Shown one piece after another: positions 6,714 through 10,984 of a stretch of 10,984 bases of DNA (the first letter of the stretch is position 1; each line of letters starts with the position of its first letter). Origin of the DNA: DASRWD01 sp044507975. Its GTDB lineage: Bacteria > Deinococcota > Deinococci > Deinococcales > Trueperaceae. The translations under genes and the position numbers were made by a program. Location: positions 1 through 10,984 of the forward strand of contig JBIQIQ010000074.1 of NCBI GenBank assembly GCA_044507975.1. Reading direction: 5' to 3'. The notes beneath the pieces were generated by a model, which saw only the letters and a program-made list of their open reading frames with translations, did not search any database and had not been told where the DNA came from.

Positions 6714-7346
6714 TTACGCGCCCACGACGACCTGGAGCGCGTTGCCCGACAGGTCACGCACGCCGATCCCGCCGGGCACGCCGTGGAAGGGCCAGCCCGC
6801 GGCCGCCAGGCGCGCCGCCACCTCGGCCACCGACGCCTCGTCCGGCACAGCCACCGTGAAGCGGCGGAGGCCCGCGGTGCCATCCGGCGCCGGCAGCGCT
6901 CCACGGCCAGACCAGGTGTTGAGCGCCAGCGTGTGCACCACGGTCTCCGGCCCGGCGGCGAAGTCGACCATCTGGAAGGCAGGCACGTGCATCTGCTGCC
7001 TGAAGCCGATCAGGTCACGGTAGAAGGCGGCCTCGCGCTCGAGGTCCGCGACGTGCAGGTGGACGTGGTGCACGCGGTNNNNNNNNNNNNNNNNNNNNNN
7101 NNNNNNNNNNNNNNNNNNNNNNNNNNNNNNNNNNNNNNNNNNNNNNNNNNNNNNNNNNNNNNNNNNNNNNNNNNNNNNCTCGACGAGGCCGAGCACGCGC
7201 GTCCAGAACGCCACCGCTCGCTCGCGGTCGGTCACGGCCAGGTGCACCTCGCCGAGCGCCGCCTCGGCCGGCAGGAGCTGACCGTGCGGCCGCGCGACGC
7301 CCGCCTGGGGCTCAGACGATCCGATGCTCGCGGCGTTCTCGCTCAC
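6714..7346 (-). CDS. Two-domain VOC (CatE-like) dioxygenase/glyoxalase-fold protein, interrupted by assembly gap
   Basis: A vicinal-oxygen-chelate protein. The N-terminal part shows LGEVHLAVTDRERAVAFWTRVLGL, the first strand-helix unit of a VOC domain, and then 100 Ns follow. After the gap comes a full VOC unit, RVHHVHLHVADLEREAAFYRDLIGF, with HTLALNTWSGRGALPAP, LRRFTVAVPD and GVRDLSGNALQVVV. This order (HxHLHV, LNTWxGR, RDxxGN) matches the C-terminal half of Bacillus CatE-type catechol-2,3-dioxygenase-like proteins. The terminal metal-ligand Glu seen in many VOC enzymes is not obvious in ALQVVV, so the C-terminal module may be structural. Start choice: GTG 7346 is about seven bases after AGGA; the adjoining GTG at 7349 is the alternative. 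The gene begins about nine bases after the SDR stop, and its ribosome-binding site overlaps that stop, so the two are translationally coupled. The substrate is unknown. Confidence 0.82.
   Translation of the reverse strand: MSENAASIGSSEPQAGVARPHGQLLPAEAALGEVHLAVTDRERAVAFWTRVLGLVEXXXXXXXXXXXXXXXXXXXXXXXXXXXXXXXXXXRVHHVHLHVADLEREAAFYRDLIGFRQQMHVPAFQMVDFAAGPETVVHTLALNTWSGRGALPAPDGTAGLRRFTVAVPDEASVAEVAARLAAAGWPFHGVPGGIGVRDLSGNALQVVVGA
7079..7178. other. Assembly gap (100 N)
   Basis: Exactly 100 Ns, the conventional placeholder for a scaffold gap of unknown size. It falls inside the VOC gene. The reading frame appears to continue across it, but this carries no weight because the true length is unknown. 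Confidence 0.99.
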
Positions 7347-7355
7347 CACTGGATC

Positions 7356-8303
7356 CTAAGCTCGCGGCTCCGAGGCGTACGTCACCCCGGTGAGCCGCTC
7401 CGATACGGCCCACAGCCGCTCCTGGGCGCCGACGTTCCGGCTCGCAGCCGGCAGCCGGGCACCGACGGGACTGCCGCGAGCGAACCAGCGTGGCCCCCAC
7501 ATGTCACCGTTGCGCGCTTCCGGTGACAGCGCCGCGTAGACCTGCGGCAGCGCGCCGAGCTGGGCACCGTGGCCCACGGTGGGGATCACGCGCCCGAGGA
7601 AGAGCCTGTCCCACCACGGCAAGCCCTCGGCCGTCTCCAGTACGCGGCGCTGGAGCTGCGTGTACACGAGCCCGGGATGCGCCGCGTGCGCCGAGGCGAT
7701 CCCTCCTACGCTGGCGAAGCGCCGCGCCAGCGCCTGGGCGAAGAGCACGTTGGCCAGCTTCGACTGGTTGTAGGCCCGCCAGCGGTCGTAGCCTCGCTCT
7801 CCCATCAGGTCGTCGAAGTCGAGCCGGCCGAGGTAGGCCGCGGAGCTCGTCACCGCCACGACCCGCGCGCCGGGCCGCGAGGCGAGCATCCCGAACAGGT
7901 GGCCGACGAGCGCGAAGTGCCCGAGATGGTTGACCCCGAGCTGAGCCTCGAAGCCGTCCTCGGTGAGAGTGCGGTCCACCGCCATGATGCCCGCGTTGCA
8001 GACGAGTACGTCGACGGGCTCGGCCGAGACCGAGGACGCCGCGGCTTCTACCGAGGCCAGCGACGCGAGGTCCAGCTCCTGAACGACGATGTCGGCATGC
8101 GGCACGTCGCGCAGCACGTCGAGCCGCGCCTCCTCGGCCTTAGCCAGGTCCCGCGCGGCCATCACCACGGAGGCGCCCTTGTGAGCGAGGAGCCGCACGG
8201 TCTCGCGGCCCAGTCCCGCGTTCGCGCCCGTCACCACGGCCCTCTTGCCCTCCGCGCCGGGGAGGGCCTCCAGGTACGGGCGCGCGGCGCCGTCGATGGC
8301 CAT
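7356..8303 (-). CDS. Short-chain dehydrogenase/reductase (retinol dehydrogenase/POR-like SDR)
   Basis: A 315-residue classical-type SDR with a Rossmann fold. Visible motifs are the dinucleotide-binding TGANAGLG (25-32), AARD with R51 (suggests NADP(H)), D78 in LDLASL, CNAGIM (102-107), NHLGHF with N125, and SSAAY with S153/S154. The catalytic YNQSK gives Y178 and K182, completing the Asn-Ser-Tyr-Lys tetrad. The sequence resembles the large group annotated as retinol dehydrogenase or light-dependent protochlorophyllide reductase-like SDRs, with an extended C-terminus (HPGLVYTQLQRR onward). No photosynthesis gene is present, so the reaction is probably reduction of an unknown carbonyl or oxidation of an alcohol. 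ATG 8303 is supported by a TAGCCT -10 box seven bases upstream (leaderless). The downstream VOC gene follows within ten bases and is probably co-expressed. Confidence 0.91.
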   Translation of the reverse strand: MAIDGAARPYLEALPGAEGKRAVVTGANAGLGRETVRLLAHKGASVVMAARDLAKAEEARLDVLRDVPHADIVVQELDLASLASVEAAASSVSAEPVDVLVCNAGIMAVDRTLTEDGFEAQLGVNHLGHFALVGHLFGMLASRPGARVVAVTSSAAYLGRLDFDDLMGERGYDRWRAYNQSKLANVLFAQALARRFASVGGIASAHAAHPGLVYTQLQRRVLETAEGLPWWDRLFLGRVIPTVGHGAQLGALPQVYAALSPEARNGDMWGPRWFARGSPVGARLPAASRNVGAQERLWAVSERLTGVTYASEPRA

Positions 8304-8310
8304 CGGCCCC

Positions 8311-8316
8311 AGGCTA
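8311..8316 (-). promoter_or_regulatory. -10 box of the SDR-VOC pair (leaderless)
   Basis: TAGCCT on the minus strand ends seven bases before ATG 8303. No recognisable -35 lies at 17 bases. It is placed in the 84-base spacer behind the ABC-F gene, so the SDR-VOC pair can be transcribed separately. Confidence 0.45.
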
Positions 8317-8338
8317 ACCGCGTCCGGTCGCCTCCATG

Positions 8339-8353
8339 GGCCCCCGAAGGGCC
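8339..8353 (-). terminator. GC-rich hairpin after the ABC-F gene
   Basis: On the minus strand GGCCC-TTCGG-GGGCC forms a 5-base all-GC stem about 35 bases past the ABC-F stop and just before the SDR promoter. The place suits a terminator, but no T tract follows and the stem is short. Confidence 0.25.
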
Positions 8354-8387
8354 GGTGGCCGCCTGGGCCGTGCGCCGGTTCCGCAGC

Positions 8388-9797
8388 TCACGAGTCGGAC
8401 ATCACGCCCGTCCCCACGTCCAGCACGCGGGTGGCGACCCTCTCCACGAGGCGCCGGTCGTGGGTGGCGAGAAGCAGAGTGCCGCCGAAGCGCTCGAGCA
8501 GCCCTTCGAGCGCCTCCACGGCACGCAGGTCGAGGTGGTGCGTCGGCTCGTCGAGCACCAGCAGGTGCGCGTCGCTCACCGCGATGCGCGCGAGCGTCAG
8601 CCGCCGCTTCTCGCCGCCGGACAGCTCGGCCACGCGCCGCCTCGGGCCCGACGGCACGCCCACCTCGGCCGTGACCCGCCAGACGTCGCCGTCGACGAGC
8701 CCGGGGTTCACCTCGCGCAGTACGTCGCCGACCGTCAGGTCGGTTCCCGCCTCCGCCCAGGGCTCCTCCACCTGCTCGGTCACCGACATGCGCAGCCCCA
8801 CGCCGTGGCGCACGGTGCCGCGGTCGGGCTCCCGCACGCCGCGCAGCGCCTCGAGGAGGGTCGTCTTGCCCGCTCCGTTCGGGCCGACCAATGCCAGCTT
8901 GTCGCCGCGCATCAGGTGGAGGTCGAGGCCGTCCACGACCACGCGCCCGGAGCGGCTGACGACCAGGCCCCGCGTGACGATCACCTCGGACGGACCAGGC
9001 GATCCAGGCTGGGCCGTGAACGACAGGCGCCGGTTGTCGACCCACGGCTTCTCCTCGACGGCCTCGCGCTCGAGCCGCGTACCGATCGCCTTGGCGCGCC
9101 TGGCCAGGCGCCGGGAGACGGTCTCCGCCTTCGCGGTCGCGAGCAGGAGGTTGCGGTCATCGATGCGGTTCTTGTTGAACGTCCCGGCTGAGCGAGCGGC
9201 TGAGCGGTGGCGGTGGAACTGGCTCTCGAGCTGCCTCCTGCTAGCTGCCTGCGACCGGTGGCGGCGAAGCCTGGCCGCGTCGTCAGCCTGTCGGCGGTCG
9301 CTCGCCTGGGAGTACCCGCCGGCTTCCACGCGCAGCTCGCCGCGCTCGAGGAAGGCGGTCTCGGTCGTCACCGCGTCGAGGAAGGCGCGGTCGTGAGAGA
9401 CGAGCAGGACGGCGCCGGGCCAGGAGACGAGCGTCGCCTCGAGCCACGCGAGGCCCTGCTGGTCGAGGTGGTGAGTCGGCTCGTCGAGGAGCAGCACGTC
9501 CGGGGTCGCGCCTAGCAGCGCCTCGAGGCGCTCCCGCTGCCGCTCGCCGCCGGAGCCCGGCGCCCAGGTGCCCGGCTCCAGGTCCTGAGGCAGCCAGGCG
9601 ACGGCGCCACGGCGCTCGACACGGCCGCGCACAGGCTCGAGCTCGCCGAGCGCGATACGCATCAAGGTCGTCTTCCCGGCGCCGTTCTCGCCGACGAGGG
9701 CGATTCGGACGCCGGCCGCGAGCGCGAGGCTCACGTCATCGAGAAGGGGTCTGTCTGGCAGGTCGAACCCGACCCCGAACAGGGACAGCAGTGACAT
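8388..9797 (-). CDS. ABC-F ATPase, ribosome-protection (antibiotic-resistance) type likely
   Basis: A 469-residue soluble twin-ATPase protein without membrane segments, as in ABC-F translation factors that bind the ribosomal E site. Domain 1 has Walker A GENGAGKTT (about 36-44), signature SGGE (82-85), Walker B LLLDEPTHHLD and the His switch VSHD (H135). A linker of about 100 residues rich in Arg follows (about 155-260), then domain 2 with GPNGAGKTT (305-313), LSGGE (392-396), LVLDEPTHHLD and ATHD (H446). Only about 40 residues separate Walker A and signature in domain 1, against about 80 in domain 2. The Arm and much of the helical subdomain are therefore missing, a trait of Vga/Msr-type resistance ABC-F proteins rather than EttA or Uup. 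ATG 9797 follows GGAG at seven bases; an in-frame TTG at 9809 is less likely. The leader has a short ORF, suggesting induction by a ribosome-targeting drug. The drug class cannot be told. Confidence 0.88.
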   Translation of the reverse strand: MSLLSLFGVGFDLPDRPLLDDVSLALAAGVRIALVGENGAGKTTLMRIALGELEPVRGRVERRGAVAWLPQDLEPGTWAPGSGGERQRERLEALLGATPDVLLLDEPTHHLDQQGLAWLEATLVSWPGAVLLVSHDRAFLDAVTTETAFLERGELRVEAGGYSQASDRRQADDAARLRRHRSQAASRRQLESQFHRHRSAARSAGTFNKNRIDDRNLLLATAKAETVSRRLARRAKAIGTRLEREAVEEKPWVDNRRLSFTAQPGSPGPSEVIVTRGLVVSRSGRVVVDGLDLHLMRGDKLALVGPNGAGKTTLLEALRGVREPDRGTVRHGVGLRMSVTEQVEEPWAEAGTDLTVGDVLREVNPGLVDGDVWRVTAEVGVPSGPRRRVAELSGGEKRRLTLARIAVSDAHLLVLDEPTHHLDLRAVEALEGLLERFGGTLLLATHDRRLVERVATRVLDVGTGVMSDS

Positions 9798-9830
9798 GTA
9801 GGACTCCAAGGTGTGGTCGTACGGTGCGCA

Positions 9831-9844
9831 GGCCGCACGCGGCC
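9831..9844 (-). other. Hairpin in the ABC-F leader
   Basis: GGCCG-CGTG-CGGCC on the minus strand is a 5-base perfect stem with a 4-base loop, about 35 bases before the ABC-F start. With CGCCC-TGTAC-GGGCG further upstream (about 9863-9877) it could form alternative leader structures. No T tract is present. A regulatory role is inferred only from position. Confidence 0.25.
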
Positions 9845-9902
9845 GCGCGGTAACGGCGGGCCGCCCGTACAGGGCGCGCCGCTAGGCTCATTTGTTCGCG
9901 CT

Positions 9903-9923
9903 TCAGAGTCGTTGGTCGCTCAT
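9903..9923 (-). CDS. Candidate leader peptide MSDQRL upstream of ABC-F
   Basis: A six-codon ORF (MSDQRL, then TGA) lies about 105 bases before the ABC-F start within its predicted leader transcript. It is preceded by GGTAGGTGAC, whose AGGTGA matches the anti-Shine-Dalgarno, although the spacing to ATG is short. Leader ORFs of a few codons control several resistance ABC-F and erm genes by drug-induced ribosome stalling. The Arg-Leu ending loosely recalls the MRL stall motif of ErmD-type leaders, but it is not the same. Translation has not been shown. Confidence 0.4.
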   Translation of the reverse strand: MSDQRL

Positions 9924-9959
9924 GTCACCTACCGCCGCGTGCGAGGACGGAGCGGGGCC

Positions 9960-9972
9960 CCCGGTAACCGGG
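9960..9972. promoter_or_regulatory. Palindrome just downstream of the ABC-F transcription start
   Basis: CCCGGTAACCGGG is a perfect 6-1-6 inverted repeat. It lies about 7-20 bases after the predicted start of the ABC-F transcript (near 9979). It could be an operator or the first hairpin of the leader RNA. At this GC content a 6-base GC-rich repeat may also be chance. Confidence 0.3.
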
Positions 9973-9985
9973 TCGGGCCGGAGGC

Positions 9986-10014
9986 AACTTAGCGCGCCCG
10001 GCCCTCCTGGTCAA
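9986..10014 (-). promoter_or_regulatory. Promoter of the ABC-F gene
   Basis: On the minus strand TTGACC (10009-10014, five of six -35 consensus bases) and TAAGTT (9986-9991, TAnnnT type) are separated by exactly 17 bases. The predicted start near 9979 gives a leader of about 180 bases before ATG 9797. This is far longer than the leaders of other genes here and contains the MSDQRL ORF and possible hairpins. Confidence 0.6.
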
Positions 10015-10044
10015 CGGCACGCACGACGCACGCAGGTCGTCCGT

Positions 10045-10050
10045 TACCCT
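10045..10050 (+). promoter_or_regulatory. -10 box of the LprI-like gene (leaderless)
   Basis: TACCCT ends five bases before ATG 10056, so the transcript should begin at the start codon. No Shine-Dalgarno and no clear -35 are visible. It is divergent from the ABC-F promoter about 30 bases away. Confidence 0.45.
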
Positions 10051-10055
10051 CTGGC

Positions 10056-10781
10056 ATGCGGTCGGCGCGCTGGTGTCTCCCCTACGTGGTCCTGGCGGCG
10101 GTCGCCTTCGCGGCGGCCCAGGACGCCCCCGAGCAGCCGGCGGAGGGCCCGCCCGCGGCGGTCGTCGCCGCGTTCGATGCGGCGGACGCGGCTCTCAACG
10201 CTGCCTACGACAGGGCCCGCGAGGCGATGCCGTCCCACGCCTTCGCGCACCTGCGCCTCGATCAGCGGCAGTGGCTGGAGGCGCGCGACCCGGCTGCCGA
10301 GGCGTACGCCGAGCTCCTGAACGGCTTGGCCGTCGAGGACCTGCGCGCGACCCCCGACTTCTACGAGTACAGGACGCTCCTGACGGAGGATCGCACCGAC
10401 CTGCTCGCCGGTATCGTCAGCTACTACGAGGACCCCGCGGCCTCCACGTGGGACGGCTTCTGGGTCGACGGCAACGGCGGCCATCTCGCGCTGCGCGAGC
10501 TGGAGGACGGCAGGCTCAGGTTCCAGCTCACGGTCGTGCGCTCGCCGGCCCTGCATACCGGCTGGCTCGAGGGCGTCGCGCAGCGCAACGGCGAGCTGGC
10601 GAGCTTCGAGACGGCCTTCGAGACAGGCGAACGAGAGGAGAGCGTGTGGCTCTTCCTCGTACGCGACGGACCCTACCTGCGCGTGCACACGGCGAACGCC
10701 GGCTACTTCGCCGGCGCCCGGGCCTACTTCGACGGAGCGTACGCCAGGCTCCGCGACCTCGAGCCGTTCGACCTCGACTGA
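10056..10781 (+). CDS. Secreted protein with LprI/DUF1311-like domain
   Basis: A 241-residue exported protein. Residues 1-21 form a signal peptide with AAA-Q cleavage (VVLAAVAFAAAQ). Residues 45-80 show the DUF1311/LprI-type helical pattern LNAAYDRAREAMPSHAFAHLRLDQRQWLEARD; the spaced N, Y, L, Q, W and R-D residues are the family hallmark. LprI of Mycobacterium is reported as a lysozyme inhibitor, but most family members are uncharacterised and the typical cysteines are absent here. The C-terminal 110 residues (from DGFWVDGNGGHLALRELEDGRLRF) look like a separate beta-rich domain that I cannot name. It recurs after DUF1311 in other proteins as far as I recall. It is the only plus-strand gene and converges on the DUF4180 gene with nine bases between stops. 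ATG 10056 is supported by the -10 box and by the signal peptide. Confidence 0.8.
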   Translation: MRSARWCLPYVVLAAVAFAAAQDAPEQPAEGPPAAVVAAFDAADAALNAAYDRAREAMPSHAFAHLRLDQRQWLEARDPAAEAYAELLNGLAVEDLRATPDFYEYRTLLTEDRTDLLAGIVSYYEDPAASTWDGFWVDGNGGHLALRELEDGRLRFQLTVVRSPALHTGWLEGVAQRNGELASFETAFETGEREESVWLFLVRDGPYLRVHTANAGYFAGARAYFDGAYARLRDLEPFDLD

Positions 10782-10790
10782 GGACCGAGC

Positions 10791-10984
10791 TCAGCGGCCT
10801 TCGGTGCGCCGCAGCGCCTCATCCCTGTCGACGACGAACCAGACGTGTAGGCCCCTGTTGCTCTCCCGAACGTAGGCCTGCCAGCTCTCGCTACCTGCGC
10901 CGTGGAGTTCGCCGACGATCACGAGCCGCACGCCGTAGTTCACGAACTTCTGCACGACCGCGCCAGCGAGCCCCGTGCTGAGGT
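10791..10984 (-). CDS. DUF4180 domain protein (5' part outside window)
   Basis: Only the last 63 residues are present; the start lies beyond the right edge. The visible sequence contains LSTGLAGAVVQKFVNYGVRLVIVGEL, then SWQAYVRESNRGLHVWFVVDRDEAL, ending RRTEGR. This pattern (L-TG-AGE-LQKFVNY-V-LAIVGD, then a YESN-G--V-FV-D-EAL segment) is the C-terminal half of DUF4180, a small alpha/beta domain of unknown function of about 110-120 residues. The Asp usually found in VGD is Glu here. No function is assigned to the family. Confidence 0.78.
   Translation of the reverse strand, partial: LSTGLAGAVVQKFVNYGVRLVIVGELHGAGSESWQAYVRESNRGLHVWFVVDRDEALRRTEGR

Noticed and set aside
7569..9191. A 540-codon open frame on the plus strand opposite the SDR and ABC-F genes
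   Set aside because: It spans two well-supported minus-strand genes and their spacer, is rich in His, Arg, Gly and Val with no recognisable motif, and is the expected antisense shadow of GC-rich codons.
9736..9891. A 51-codon Arg-rich frame (starting MSLAARPVRAARR) overlapping the ABC-F start
   Set aside because: No ribosome-binding site before its ATG and composition typical of random GC-rich sequence. Kept only as a possible part of the leader mechanism.

Overview
The window is GC-rich (about 70% by eye), densely coded DNA from a bacterial draft or metagenome assembly; a run of exactly 100 Ns at 7079-7178 marks a scaffold gap. The taxon cannot be proven from this sequence. Several start codons sit 5-7 bases behind a TAnnnT -10 box with no Shine-Dalgarno, which indicates leaderless transcripts. 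With the high GC and gene content this fits Deinococcota (Trueperaceae- or Deinococcus-like) as a low-to-moderate confidence guess; Actinomycetota or Chloroflexota remain possible. All genes lie on the minus strand except one near the right end.

Region 1 (1-5048, minus): a carbohydrate uptake and utilisation operon. In transcription order it holds a ROK-family repressor, a secreted sugar-binding protein, two MalF/MalG-type permeases and a GH15 glucoamylase-like hydrolase cut by the window edge. The last four genes are tightly packed (26-base gap, 1-base gap, 4-base TTGA overlap). The transporter ATPase is not in the window. A TTGACA promoter and a perfect 8-1-8 palindrome over the ROK start codon make autorepression, probably relieved by a sugar, the simplest model. 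The substrate is likely an alpha-glucoside or malto-oligosaccharide (inference from GH15).

Region 2 (5112-6625, minus): a DinB/DUF664-type protein, and a secreted thermonuclease with a C-terminal lamin-tail-like domain whose reading frame is broken near 6250-6290.

Region 3 (6714-8303, minus): an SDR oxidoreductase and a two-domain VOC (CatE-like) protein in a coupled pair; the VOC gene contains the N gap.

Region 4 (8388-10014, minus): an ABC-F ATPase with the compact first nucleotide-binding domain seen in Vga/Msr-type ribosome-protection factors. It has a recognisable promoter and a long leader with a six-codon upstream ORF, which suggests antibiotic-induced attenuation.

Region 5 (10045-10984): a secreted LprI/DUF1311-like protein on the plus strand, convergent with the 3' end of a DUF4180 gene.

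No CRISPR array, tRNA, rRNA, insertion sequence or phage gene was seen. The most interesting points are the ROK regulator lacking its zinc cysteines together with its operator, the ABC-F leader, the repeated leaderless-promoter pattern, and the frameshifted nuclease.
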